The notes under the pieces: generated by a model
Told to the model about the DNA's origin: nothing
The model's database searches: none
Seen by the model: only the letters and a program-made list of their open reading frames with translations
In this document: in pieces, positions 15,290-24,710 of the stretch
Numbering within the stretch: position 1 is the first letter of the stretch
How the letters are laid out: every line of letters begins with the position of its first letter
Program-made: the position numbers and the translations under genes
From: an uncultured Acetatifactor sp.
GTDB taxonomy: Bacteria > Bacillota > Clostridia > Lachnospirales > Lachnospiraceae
Direction of reading: 5' to 3'
Assembly: GCA_910587555.1 (NCBI GenBank)
Contig: CAJULV010000024.1
Span: 25,100-59,062, forward strand
Length of the DNA: 33,963 bases

Positions 15290-16636
15290 ATGGAAGGAAT
15301 CAAAGCAAACTGGACTGCTATCAAGGAAACGATCAAGAATGAATATGGACTCACTGAGATATCCTACCGGACATGGGTGGAACCTCTTGCTTTTTACAAT
15401 GTATCCAACAATGTGGTAAAAATCATGATTCCCGCCGAACAGTCCAGTATGCTTGGTTACATTACTTCCAAATATAAAAGCTTTTTTAAGGTTATCATTA
15501 CGGAGATGATGGGGCATGAGTATGATGTCCAGTTTATTCTGGAACAGGATATCACTCCTGAAACGGAGGTATCCGAGGAAGTATCCGAAGAAACTTCCGA
15601 AAACGCAAACCTGAATCCCAAGTACAAGTTCTCCACCTTCGTAGTGGGGAGCAGCAATCAATTTGCCCATTCCGCGTCCCTTGCAGTGGCGGAATCCCCC
15701 GGACAGGTCTACAATCCCTTATATCTCTATGGAAGGCCGGGCCTTGGGAAAACGCACTTGATGCATTCCATCGGTCATTTCATCCTGGAGCAGGATCCGA
15801 ATAAAAAGGTACTCTATGTGACCAGTGAAGAATTCACCAATGAAGTGATCGAATCCATCCGAAGCGGTAATGCGGCTTCCATGAGCAAGCTTCGGGAAAA
15901 ATACAGAACCGTAGATGTACTCATGGTAGACGATGTGCAGTTCATCATCGGAAAGGAAAGTACACAGGAAGAATTTTTCCATACCTTTAATGTACTTCAT
16001 TCCGCCAGGAAGCAGATCATTATCTCCTCGGACAGGCCTCCCAAGGAAATCAATGATCTGGACGAACGCTTCCGCTCCCGATTCGAATGGGGAATCATTG
16101 CCGATATCCAGCCTCCCGACTACGAGACCAGAATGGCAATTCTGCGGAAAAACGCGGAATCCTGCGGAAGGCCCATTAACGAAGAAATTATCAAGTATAT
16201 TGCCACCAATGTCAAATCCAACATTCGGGAACTGGAGGGCGCCTTCAATAAAATCGTAGCCGCCGGTAAGTTAAATCAGGTGGATTTGAACCTGGCACTT
16301 GCAGAAGAAGCCTTAAAGGATGTAATCTATCCCAACAAATCGAGAGAGATTACACCCAACCATATCATTAATATTGTTTCGGAACACTTTGGTATAAAGC
16401 CGGAGGATGTTTGCTCCAAAAAACGGAATTCGGAATTCGTACTGCCCAGGCAGATTGTCATGTACCTCTGCCGTGAACTGACAGCCACTTCCTATGTAAA
16501 CATCGGAAAGCTCCTGGGAAAGAAGGACCATACCACCATTATGCACGGCGTCAATAAGATTACGACGGAAATGAATACGAATGAAGAGCTGAAAAATAAA
16601 GTTGACATTATAATAAAGAAGATAAACCCTTCTTAG
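15290..16636 (+). CDS. dnaA: Chromosomal replication initiator DnaA
   Basis: DnaA binds the boxes at oriC, melts the origin and helps load the helicase. The 448-residue protein shows all four domains: domain I (about 1-80), a short acidic linker (about 88-106), the AAA+ domain III with Walker A GRPGLGKT (148-155) and Walker B LMVDD (211-215), and the DNA-binding domain IV with the signature KKDHTTIMHGVNKI near the C-terminus. The ATG at 15290 follows GGGAGGG at about 9 bases. It is preceded by the box cluster and followed by a 375-bp spacer before dnaN, so the two genes can be transcribed separately. Confidence 0.99.
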   Translation: MEGIKANWTAIKETIKNEYGLTEISYRTWVEPLAFYNVSNNVVKIMIPAEQSSMLGYITSKYKSFFKVIITEMMGHEYDVQFILEQDITPETEVSEEVSEETSENANLNPKYKFSTFVVGSSNQFAHSASLAVAESPGQVYNPLYLYGRPGLGKTHLMHSIGHFILEQDPNKKVLYVTSEEFTNEVIESIRSGNAASMSKLREKYRTVDVLMVDDVQFIIGKESTQEEFFHTFNVLHSARKQIIISSDRPPKEINDLDERFRSRFEWGIIADIQPPDYETRMAILRKNAESCGRPINEEIIKYIATNVKSNIRELEGAFNKIVAAGKLNQVDLNLALAEEALKDVIYPNKSREITPNHIINIVSEHFGIKPEDVCSKKRNSEFVLPRQIVMYLCRELTATSYVNIGKLLGKKDHTTIMHGVNKITTEMNTNEELKNKVDIIIKKINPS

Positions 16637-17011
16637 AAGATAAACCCTTATATACCCTTAGATAAACGCTCTAAGAGGTAAACACGCGGGGTTTTTAACA
16701 GATAACCACAGAATAAACACATAGGGCCATGTGGGAAGTGTATATAACTTTTTAAGTTAAAAAAAGGGTGCTGAGCATGGATGTGAATAACCTGACATTT
16801 ATTTTTAAGTTATTCCGAAAATATTCACGAGTTTTCCATTCCCTTTTTTCCAGAAAAATAGTATAATAGAGACACTTATACACATATCAACAGCCCTTAT
16901 TAAGATTACTATGAATTTCTTTTTTAATAAACAGCATTTGCGCGCATGGAAAACGATTTCCCCACAGATGAAAATCATAAAACCTGAATGAAATAAAAAG
17001 GAGACCTTTAT
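16637..17011. other. dnaA-dnaN spacer with near-DnaA boxes and short direct repeats
   Basis: No convincing gene is seen in these 375 bases. A 15-bp direct repeat AGAAGATAAACCCTT occurs at 16617-16631 (across the dnaA stop region) and 16635-16649. A hairpin CTTAGA/TCTAAG spans 16657-16675. One-mismatch DnaA boxes are at 16782-16790 (minus) and 16876-16884 (plus). The region is AT-rich and could be the second part of a bipartite origin as in Bacillus subtilis, but this is inference. Confidence 0.5.
16839..16867 (+). promoter_or_regulatory. Candidate dnaN promoter
   Basis: A consensus TATAAT (16862-16867) has a weak -35 (TTCCCT, 16839-16844) 17 bases upstream. It lies about 145 bp before dnaN and overlaps the end of the near-box region. 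Confidence 0.45.
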
Positions 17012-18130
17012 ATGAAAATAGCCTGCTCAAAATCAAATCTGTTAAACGGGGTGCAGATTGTATCAAAAGCCGTTCCCAATAAGACTACAATGTCTATTCT
17101 TGAATGTATATTGATAGATGCTTCCCAGGGCATGATCACCCTGACGGCCAACGATATGGATCTGGGGATAGAGACTGTCATAGAAGGAGATATACTGGAA
17201 GAAGGTATCATTGCACTGGACGCGAAAATTTTTCTGGATATGGTGAGAAAGCTTCCGGACAGCCTGATCAGGATTGAATCGGATGCTTCTTTGAAGACAA
17301 TTATCACCTGTGAAAAAGCAAAGTTTACAATTATAGGCAAATCGGGAGAAGATTTTTCATACTTGCCTGTGGTGGAAAAGGAAGACAAAATTGTAATCAG
17401 CCAGTTTGCATTGAAGGAAATGGTAAGGCAGACCATATTCTCCATTTCCGACAATGAAAATAATAAACTGATGACGGGTGAGTTGTTTGAAATCAATGGG
17501 GATGAGCTGAAACTGGTATCTTCGGACGGACATCGTATTTCCATCCGAAAGATTCAGCTGAGGGAATCCTATGAACATAAAAAAGTTATTATACCCGGCA
17601 AGACTCTGAATGAAGTAAGTAAGATACTTCCAGGAGGGGCGGACAGCGACCTGATTATCTATGTGGCGCCAAACCATATTGTGTTTGAGTTTGAGAATAC
17701 GGTGGTGGTGTCCAGACTGATAGAAGGAGAGTATTTCAATATTGACAGAATGCTTTCCACGGACTATGAGACGAAAGTGAAGGTTAATAAAAAAGAACTT
17801 CTGAGCTGTATCGACAGGGCGACCCTTCTCACGAGGGAGGGAGACAGGAAACCCATTGTCATCAATATCGTGGATGAGGGGATGGTGCTTCGCATAGAAT
17901 CCGCGCTGGGAAGCATGAATGAAGAGATTGATGTGGAGAAGCAGGGGAGGGATCTGATGATTGGCTTCAACCCCAAGTTTCTGATAGATGCGCTGCGGGT
18001 TATCGATGATGAAGAAGTGGAACTGTACATGGTAAATCCAAAGGCGCCCTGCTTTATTAGAAATGAGGAACATGGATATACCTATCTGATTCTTCCGGTG
18101 AGCCTTGTGGCAAACTACGGACGCAATTAA
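17012..18130 (+). CDS. dnaN: DNA polymerase III subunit beta (sliding clamp)
   Basis: The clamp encircles DNA and tethers the replicative polymerase and repair factors. The 372-residue length and three-fold repeated clamp fold are typical: N-terminal MKIACSKSNLLNGVQIVSKAVPNK, central SSDGHRISIRK, and C-terminal YLILPVSL (about 359-366) that forms part of the partner-binding pocket. The ATG at 17012 has AAGGAG about 9 bases upstream. It is followed after 30 bp by rlbA and then recF, the conserved origin order, and probably heads a unit that runs through gyrA. Confidence 0.98.
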   Translation: MKIACSKSNLLNGVQIVSKAVPNKTTMSILECILIDASQGMITLTANDMDLGIETVIEGDILEEGIIALDAKIFLDMVRKLPDSLIRIESDASLKTIITCEKAKFTIIGKSGEDFSYLPVVEKEDKIVISQFALKEMVRQTIFSISDNENNKLMTGELFEINGDELKLVSSDGHRISIRKIQLRESYEHKKVIIPGKTLNEVSKILPGGADSDLIIYVAPNHIVFEFENTVVVSRLIEGEYFNIDRMLSTDYETKVKVNKKELLSCIDRATLLTREGDRKPIVINIVDEGMVLRIESALGSMNEEIDVEKQGRDLMIGFNPKFLIDALRVIDDEEVELYMVNPKAPCFIRNEEHGYTYLILPVSLVANYGRN

Positions 18131-18160
18131 AAGATATGGGGTTTTCAATTAGGAGATTTT

Positions 18161-18370
18161 ATGGAAGTCATACATTTGAGAGAAGATTATATTAAGCTGG
18201 GACAGGTTTTAAAGGCTGTGGGGTTGGTAGATGCAGGCGCGGAAGCGAAGGTTGTCATTCAGGACGGCCTGGTGAGGGTAAACGGCCAAATTGAGGTACA
18301 GCGCGGAAAAAAGCTTGTGGCAGGGGATACGGTGGAATATAGAGGCAAAACCATAAAAATAGAGGCGTAA
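18161..18370 (+). CDS. rlbA: S4-domain RNA-binding protein RlbA/YaaA
   Basis: A 69-residue single S4 domain protein found between dnaN and recF in most Firmicutes. The S4 pattern is clear: IKLGQVLKAVGLVDAGAEAK, then VIQDGLVRVNGQIEVQRGKKL, and GDTVEYRGKTIKI at the end. The ATG at 18161 follows AGGAGATTTT. The name RlbA (YaaA in Bacillus subtilis) comes from proposed ribosome binding; the exact role is not settled. It is 30 bp from dnaN and 31 bp from recF, so the three are co-transcribed. Confidence 0.93.
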   Translation: MEVIHLREDYIKLGQVLKAVGLVDAGAEAKVVIQDGLVRVNGQIEVQRGKKLVAGDTVEYRGKTIKIEA

Positions 18371-18401
18371 AAATGTCCGCTGAAGCAGGCAGGTGTAAAA
18401 T

Positions 18402-19568
18402 ATGATTATCAAATCCATAGAACTGGCAGATTACAGGAATTACGATTCTCTGATTATGCAGTTTGATAAAGGTACCAATATTCTGTTCGGCGATAACGCT
18501 CAGGGGAAGACCAATATCCTGGAAGCCATATTTGTGGCGGCGACTACCAAGTCCCACAGGGGAAGTAAAGACAGAGAAATAGTAAATTTTGACAAGGAAG
18601 AGGCTCATATCAGGACTTACCTGGAAAAAGAAGGCGTGGAGACGAGAGTTGACATGCATCTGAGGAAAAGTAAGTCCAAGGGAATTGCCATAGACGGACA
18701 GAAGATTAAAAAAGCGGCTGATTTGCTTGGATTGTGCAATGTGGTTTTTTTTTCTCCGGAGGATCTGGGAATCATTAAGAATGGTCCGGCTGAGCGGAGG
18801 CGCTTTGTGGATATGGAGCTTTGCCAGCTGGACAGTCTCTATCTTTATAATCTGAATCACTACAACAGGATAATAAACCAGCGCAACAAGCTTCTGAAGG
18901 ATATGTTTATGTCCCCGGATTTAAGAGAGACTCTGGGCGTATGGGACATGCAGCTGGTGTCCTTTGGAAACAAGGTAATTGAACGCCGTACCTTGTTTGC
19001 GGAACAGCTGAATGAGATTATATATGAGATTCACAAAAAACTGTCAGGGGACAGGGAGGAGCTTCAGGTTTGTTATGAACCTGATGTGAAAACCAGCGAT
19101 TTTGAGGAAAAGCTGGAATATGCCAGGGACAGGGATATCAGGGCCAAGACCACGTCTGTGGGTCCTCACAGAGATGATTTTTCATTTCTGGTGGGGGGCG
19201 TGGATATCAGGAAGTACGGTTCCCAGGGACAGCAGCGGACGGCGGCATTGTCGCTGAAGCTGGCAGAGATAGAACTGGTAAAAAAAATAACGGGGGAAAA
19301 TCCCATTTTGTTATTGGATGACGTTCTGTCTGAATTGGATTCCAACAGGCAGAATTATCTGCTGAACAGTATAGGGGACATTCAGACAATTATTACATGT
19401 ACGGGACTGGAGGAATTTGTAAATCACCGTTTTGAGATAGACAGGGTATACAAGGTGGCGGAAGGAAGCGTCACCCGGATGGGAACCGAAGACACGAAAA
19501 ACAGGAAACAGTCTGAGATCAAGGATTTGGAGACAGCAGGTTTTACAAGAAAGGGAATGGATATATGA
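18402..19568 (+). CDS. recF: DNA replication/repair protein RecF
   Basis: RecF is an SMC-like ATPase that helps load RecA at gapped DNA. The 388-residue protein shows Walker A GDNAQGKT (30-37), the SPEDLGIIKNGPAERRRF segment, the ABC signature YGSQGQQRTAALSLKLAE, and Walker B LLLDDVLSELD. A tail of about 30 hydrophilic residues follows the usual end near YKVAEGSV. The ATG at 18402 has a modest AGG-rich site. Its TGA overlaps the gyrB ATG (ATGA at 19565-19568), giving tight translational coupling. Confidence 0.98.
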   Translation: MIIKSIELADYRNYDSLIMQFDKGTNILFGDNAQGKTNILEAIFVAATTKSHRGSKDREIVNFDKEEAHIRTYLEKEGVETRVDMHLRKSKSKGIAIDGQKIKKAADLLGLCNVVFFSPEDLGIIKNGPAERRRFVDMELCQLDSLYLYNLNHYNRIINQRNKLLKDMFMSPDLRETLGVWDMQLVSFGNKVIERRTLFAEQLNEIIYEIHKKLSGDREELQVCYEPDVKTSDFEEKLEYARDRDIRAKTTSVGPHRDDFSFLVGGVDIRKYGSQGQQRTAALSLKLAEIELVKKITGENPILLLDDVLSELDSNRQNYLLNSIGDIQTIITCTGLEEFVNHRFEIDRVYKVAEGSVTRMGTEDTKNRKQSEIKDLETAGFTRKGMDI

Positions 19569-21700
19569 GTCAAGAAGCTATCAGCAACACTGCAGTGGAA
19601 CATGAATATGGTGCGGATCAGATTCAGATTCTGGAAGGGTTGGAGGCTGTCAGGAAACGTCCCGGAATGTATATAGGTACTACATCCAGCAGAGGGCTGC
19701 ATCATCTGGTCTATGAGATCGTGGATAATTCTGTAGATGAAGCGCTGGCCGGTTTCTGTGATACGATTGATGTCAGAATTAACGAGGGGAATTCTGTTAC
19801 CGTCATTGACAACGGGAGGGGAATTCCTGTCGGAATTAATCATAAAGCGGGTATTCCGGCAGTGGAGGTAGTATTTACCATCCTGCATGCCGGAGGAAAA
19901 TTCGGCGGTGGGGGATACAAGGTCTCCGGCGGCCTGCATGGCGTGGGTGCTTCCGTGGTAAATGCGCTTTCCGAGTGGCTGGAGGTTGAAATATGCCAGG
20001 AAGGGAAGGTCTATAAGCAGCGGTATGAAAGAGGGCATGTATGTTACCCGCTGAAAGAGACGGGCACCTGTCCGCCGGAGAAGACGGGTACCAGGATTAC
20101 GTTTATGCCAGATAAGGAAATTTTTACGGAGACGGTGGTATTTGATTTTGATATCCTGAAAATCAGGATGAGGGAGATGGCTTTCCTGACAAAGGGACTG
20201 CGCATAATCCTGCGGGACGGCAGGAGAAGCAGGGAACATGTGGAGACGCTGGAAGGGATTGCGGGACATGAAAACCGCCAGATCAATGAATTGCTGAAGC
20301 GGGCGGAGAATGACAGGAAAGAAGAAGCCGAGGAGAATGAGAAAGGGCTTGCGGAAGAATCGGAATATGCTGTAGTAAAGGAAACGGCAGAAGCGGTAAA
20401 AGAAGAAGTTTGGAAGGAAAAGAAGGTTGAATTCTGCTATGAGGGCGGTATTAAGGAATTTGTTACTTATTTAAACCGAAGTAAGGCTCCCTTATATGAG
20501 AATGTCCTCTACTTTGAAGGAGAGAAAAATAATGTTTATGTTGAGGTATCCTTCCAGCATAACGATTCCTTTAACGAGAGTGTATTCAGTTTCGTGAACA
20601 ATATCAATACGCCGGAGGGAGGAACACATCTTCAGGGTTTCCGGAACGCGCTGACCAAGACCTTCAATGATTATGCCAGGAATGCAAAGCTGCTGAAGGA
20701 CAATGAGCCAAACCTTTCGGGGGAAGATATCCGGGAGGGGCTTACCGCTATTATCAGCGTAAAGATAGAGGATCCTCAGTTTGAGGGACAGACAAAGCAG
20801 AAATTAGGCAACAGTGAGGCCAGGGGGGCTGTGGACAATATTGTAAGCGAGCAGCTTACCTATTTTCTGGAACTGAATCCCATGGTGGCGAAGTCCATCT
20901 GCGAGAAGTCAATTCTGGCACAGAGGGCCAGGGAGGCCGCCAGGAAGGCAAGGGATCTGACCAGAAGGAAGACTGCTTTAGACGGCATGGCGCTTCCCGG
21001 CAAGCTGGCAGACTGTTCCGATAAGGATCCGAAGAATTGTGAGATTTATATCGTGGAAGGAGATTCCGCCGGTGGAAGCGCCAAGACGGCCCGCGCACGC
21101 GCGACGCAGGCAATCCTGCCTTTGCGCGGCAAAATTCTTAATGTGGAGAAGGCAAGGCTTGACAAGATATTTGCCAACGCGGAGATAAGGGCCATGATTA
21201 CGGCTTTCGGTACCGGGATTCATGATGATTTCAACATCGAGAAGCTGCGCTATGATAAGATTATCCTGATGGCGGACGCCGATGTGGACGGCGCCCATAT
21301 CTGCACTTTGCTGCTGACCTTTATTTACCGGTTTATGCCGGCCCTGATTAAGGAGGGGCATGTGTACCTGGCAAAACCGCCTCTGTATAAGCTGGAGAAG
21401 AACAAGAAGATCTGGTATGCTTACAGCGACGAAGAGCTGGACAGCATTCTGAAGGAAGTGGGCAGGGATCAGAACAATAAGATACAGCGTTACAAGGGGC
21501 TTGGGGAGATGGACGCGGACCAGCTCTGGGAGACTACCATGGATCCTGCCCGCAGGATTTTGCTTCGTGTAAATTATGACGAGGAGATGGAATCCGAGCT
21601 TGACTTGACCTTTACGACTTTGATGGGGGACAAGGTGGAACCCAGGCGGGAATTTATAGAAGAAAACGCGAAGTATGTAAAGAATCTGGATATCAAGTGA
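19565..21700 (+). CDS. gyrB: DNA gyrase subunit B with a charged insertion
   Basis: GyrB supplies the ATPase of gyrase, which introduces negative supercoils. At 711 residues it is longer than the usual 635-645. The GHKL ATPase motifs are intact (EIVDNSVDEAL, DNGRGIPVG, GGLHGVGASVVNAL), as are the transducer (EGGTHLQGF) and TOPRIM motifs (EGDSAGGSA, DADVDGAH) and the end RYVKNLDI-like KYVKNLDI. The extra length is a Glu/Lys-rich insertion at about 231-288, between the GHKL domain and the transducer strand CYEGGI. The frame is open through it and flanking homology is continuous, so it is not a frameshift. It overlaps recF by 4 bp; gyrA follows after 77 bp. Confidence 0.98.
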   Translation: MSQEAISNTAVEHEYGADQIQILEGLEAVRKRPGMYIGTTSSRGLHHLVYEIVDNSVDEALAGFCDTIDVRINEGNSVTVIDNGRGIPVGINHKAGIPAVEVVFTILHAGGKFGGGGYKVSGGLHGVGASVVNALSEWLEVEICQEGKVYKQRYERGHVCYPLKETGTCPPEKTGTRITFMPDKEIFTETVVFDFDILKIRMREMAFLTKGLRIILRDGRRSREHVETLEGIAGHENRQINELLKRAENDRKEEAEENEKGLAEESEYAVVKETAEAVKEEVWKEKKVEFCYEGGIKEFVTYLNRSKAPLYENVLYFEGEKNNVYVEVSFQHNDSFNESVFSFVNNINTPEGGTHLQGFRNALTKTFNDYARNAKLLKDNEPNLSGEDIREGLTAIISVKIEDPQFEGQTKQKLGNSEARGAVDNIVSEQLTYFLELNPMVAKSICEKSILAQRAREAARKARDLTRRKTALDGMALPGKLADCSDKDPKNCEIYIVEGDSAGGSAKTARARATQAILPLRGKILNVEKARLDKIFANAEIRAMITAFGTGIHDDFNIEKLRYDKIILMADADVDGAHICTLLLTFIYRFMPALIKEGHVYLAKPPLYKLEKNKKIWYAYSDEELDSILKEVGRDQNNKIQRYKGLGEMDADQLWETTMDPARRILLRVNYDEEMESELDLTFTTLMGDKVEPRREFIEENAKYVKNLDIK

Positions 21701-21777
21701 CAGACCTTCAAATGGCGGATAAAAGTTTATTACAATGAGATAGTATGCGGTTTCAGATTGGATGAAAGAGGATATAT

Positions 21778-24360
21778 ATGAAGGATGATATTTTTGACAA
21801 CGTGCCTGAACTGGATAAGATAGAGGAAGTGGACTTAAAAGAGAAAATGGAGTCCTTTTATATAGACTACTCCATGAGCGTAATCGCTTCCAGGGCGCTG
21901 CCGGACGTAAGGGACGGCCTGAAGCCCGTTCAGCGGCGTGTACTCTATTCCATGATCGAACTGAACAACGGGCCGGACAAGCCTCATCGTAAGAGCGCGC
22001 GTATTGTCGGTGATACCATGGGTAAATATCATCCCCATGGAGACAGTTCCATCTATGGTGCGCTGGTGAATATGGCACAGGATTGGTCTACCAGATACCC
22101 TTTGGTGGACGGGCATGGGAATTTTGGATCCATGGACGGTGACGGCGCTGCTGCCATGCGTTATACGGAAGCCAGGCTTTCTAAGATATCCATGGAGCTT
22201 CTTGCCGATATTAACAAAGATACGGTTGATTTTATACCGAATTTCGATGATACGGAGAAGGAGCCGGTGGTGCTGCCCAGCCGTTATCCCAATCTTCTGG
22301 TAAACGGCACTACAGGAATCGCGGTGGGAATGGCCACCAATATTCCCCCTCACAATCTGCGGGAAATTGTTGCCGCTATTGTTAAGATAATAGACAACAG
22401 GGTGGAGGAGAGCAGGGATACTGCCATTGAGGAGATTCTCTCTATCGTGAAGGCGCCGGATTTTCCTACGGGTGGTGTCATCCTGGGAACCAGGGGATGC
22501 TCCGAGGCCTACAGAACGGGCCGGGGCAAGGTAATTGTCCGGGCGGTGACCAATATAGAGACGCTGCCCAACGGAAAAAGCCAGATTATTGCCACAGAAC
22601 TGCCATATATGGTAAATAAGGCAAACCTGATTATCAAGATAGCCGAATTGGTAAAGCTGAAGAAGATAGACGGTATTACGGACATCAGGGACGAGTCCAA
22701 TAGGGAAGGCTTACGTGTAGTCATTGAGCTGAGAAAGGATGCCAATGCTAACGTAATCCTGAACCAGCTGTACAAGCACACTCAGCTGCAGGATACCTTC
22801 GGCGTGATTATGCTTGCCTTGGTGAGACAGCAGCCTAAAGTCATGAATCTTCTGGATATGATGAAATACTATATCCGCCATCAGGAGGATGTGGTTACCA
22901 GAAGGACGAAATATGATCTGAACAAGGCGGAGGAAAGGGACCATATCTTACAGGGACTGCTGAAGGCCCTGGACTTTATTGATGAAGTTATCTCCATAGT
23001 CCGCAGCAGCCGGAATACTCAGGTTGCAAAAGAACGGCTGATGGAGCGCTTCGAACTTTCGGAGGCGCAGGCGCAGGCAATTGTGGATATGCGTCTGCGT
23101 GCCCTCACCGGGCTGGAGCGGGAGAAGCTGGAAGACGAGCATGAGGAGCTGCAGAAAAAAATAGCGGAACTGAAAATGATACTGGGAGACGAGAACCTGC
23201 TGCTGGGCGTAATAAAGACGGAGATTATGGCCATTGCCGAAAAATACGGAGACGACAGGCGCAGCAAGATAGGATATGATGAATCCGACATTTCCCTGGA
23301 GGATATGATACCCAATGAGAACACTGTGATTGCACTTACCAACCTTGGCTATATCAAGCGTATGACAGTGGATAATTTTAAGTCTCAGAACCGGGGCGGC
23401 AAGGGCATCAAGGGAATGCAGACGATAGAGGATGATTTTATCGAAGACCTGCTGATGATGACAACACATCATTACCTGAATTTCTTCACCAGCCTTGGAA
23501 GGGTGTATCGACTGAAGGCATATGAGATTCCGGAGGCAGGAAGGACGGCCAGAGGAACGGCTATCGTGAATCTTCTGCAGCTTGCGCCGGAAGAGAAGAT
23601 AACGGCAATGGTTCCCATCAAGGAATACGACGACGGGAAGAACCTGTTCATGGTGACAAAGAGGGGTATCGTAAAGAAAACTTCCATGATGGAATTCACC
23701 AATATCCGCAAGAAGGGGCTGACTGCCATCAATCTGAAGGACGATGATGAACTCATCGAGGTGAAGGTGACGGAAGAGGACAGCGAAATTTTCCTTGTGA
23801 CAAGGCAGGGTATCTGTATCCGATTTAAGGAGACGGACGTACGGGCAACCGGGAGAAGTTCCATGGGCGTCATCGGAATGAACCTGGCTGACGGGGATGA
23901 GATAATCGGGATGCAGCTTCAGAGCCAGGGAGATTCCCTCTTGATTGTATCTGAGAACGGAATGGGCAAGCGGACTTATATGAACGAGTTCAATGTGCAG
24001 AATCGGGGCGGCAAGGGAATCAAATGCTATAAAATTACCGAGAAGACGGGATGCGTGGTAGGTGTAAAGGCCGTGGTGGATGAGAACGAAATCATGATGA
24101 TCACCACAGAAGGCATTATCATACAGCTGCGGATGCAGGATATCTCCACTTTGGGCAGAATTACCTCCGGTGTGAAGATGATGGATCTGGAGGAGGGTGT
24201 GAAGATCGCGAGGATTGCCAAGGTAAGGGAAAAGATTTCCAACGGTGAGCAGGAATTCGATAATCTGGAGGACGCCATTGAGAGCGTGGAAGAGGAATCC
24301 CAGGGTGCAGTGATGCCGGATGAGGAAGAGCAGGAACCGGATATGGAATCGGATGAATAA
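21778..24360 (+). CDS. gyrA: DNA gyrase subunit A
   Basis: GyrA carries the DNA breakage-reunion activity of gyrase. The 860-residue protein has the winged-helix/tower core with catalytic Tyr129 in MRYTEARLSKI, and the C-terminal six-bladed DNA-wrapping domain. A GyrA box is seen as QNRGGKG at 537-543, with a second copy near 741. In the quinolone-determining region HPHGDSSIYG, Ser90 equals E. coli Ser83 and Gly94 takes the place of Asp87. The protein ends in an acidic tail (about 835-860). The ATG at 21778 follows AAGAGGA. A strong terminator lies about 140 bp downstream, closing the origin-side unit. Confidence 0.98.
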   Translation: MKDDIFDNVPELDKIEEVDLKEKMESFYIDYSMSVIASRALPDVRDGLKPVQRRVLYSMIELNNGPDKPHRKSARIVGDTMGKYHPHGDSSIYGALVNMAQDWSTRYPLVDGHGNFGSMDGDGAAAMRYTEARLSKISMELLADINKDTVDFIPNFDDTEKEPVVLPSRYPNLLVNGTTGIAVGMATNIPPHNLREIVAAIVKIIDNRVEESRDTAIEEILSIVKAPDFPTGGVILGTRGCSEAYRTGRGKVIVRAVTNIETLPNGKSQIIATELPYMVNKANLIIKIAELVKLKKIDGITDIRDESNREGLRVVIELRKDANANVILNQLYKHTQLQDTFGVIMLALVRQQPKVMNLLDMMKYYIRHQEDVVTRRTKYDLNKAEERDHILQGLLKALDFIDEVISIVRSSRNTQVAKERLMERFELSEAQAQAIVDMRLRALTGLEREKLEDEHEELQKKIAELKMILGDENLLLGVIKTEIMAIAEKYGDDRRSKIGYDESDISLEDMIPNENTVIALTNLGYIKRMTVDNFKSQNRGGKGIKGMQTIEDDFIEDLLMMTTHHYLNFFTSLGRVYRLKAYEIPEAGRTARGTAIVNLLQLAPEEKITAMVPIKEYDDGKNLFMVTKRGIVKKTSMMEFTNIRKKGLTAINLKDDDELIEVKVTEEDSEIFLVTRQGICIRFKETDVRATGRSSMGVIGMNLADGDEIIGMQLQSQGDSLLIVSENGMGKRTYMNEFNVQNRGGKGIKCYKITEKTGCVVGVKAVVDENEIMMITTEGIIIQLRMQDISTLGRITSGVKMMDLEEGVKIARIAKVREKISNGEQEFDNLEDAIESVEEESQGAVMPDEEEQEPDMESDE

Positions 24361-24710
24361 TATCAGTAATGGATTAAAAAAACTGCCAAAATAGGAAAAT
24401 GTCATGTGCAAAATGGAACCGGGGAAGCAGTTTTGCAAAATGACTGTATAGATGAAAAATAGATTCAGCTGGCAGCAAGCTTATGATTTTATGGGGAAAG
24501 AAAAAGGCATATGCAAAAGAGCGCATGCCTTTTTCTTAAAATAAATGATTTAATTCAGTTTATTGTAATCTCCATATACTATTCTATTTTATAATCGTAA
24601 GAGTTGTAATAATCTGAGGTAATTAATTTTTCTAAATTAAAATCACAAAAATAATTTCAAATAAAAATCCCGGAAGCAACAATCGACAAAATAAAGAAAG
24701 GGGGAATTTT
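24361..24710. other. Intergenic region after gyrA
   Basis: No gene is seen. It holds the terminator at 24501-24536 and then an AT-rich stretch with a consensus-like TATAAT (24590-24595), but the nearest TTGTAA (24563-24568) is 21 bases upstream, which is too far for a good sigma-A promoter. This is the likely transcription start zone for the small ORF and ChW protein downstream. Confidence 0.5.
24501..24536 (+). terminator. Rho-independent terminator after gyrA
   Basis: AAAAAGGCAT (24501-24510) pairs with ATGCCTTTTT (24525-24534), with a partly paired inner loop, and is followed by more T residues on the plus strand. The A-run on the other side makes it potentially bidirectional. Confidence 0.8.

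Noticed and set aside
16777..16866. 29-codon frame in the dnaA-dnaN spacer
   Set aside because: It overlaps a near-DnaA box and its stop lies in the predicted dnaN -10; ribosome site only moderate. Better explained as regulatory DNA.
22948..24438. Long open frame (496 codons) antisense to gyrA
   Set aside because: Composition mirrors gyrA codons; His/Leu-rich product with no family features.
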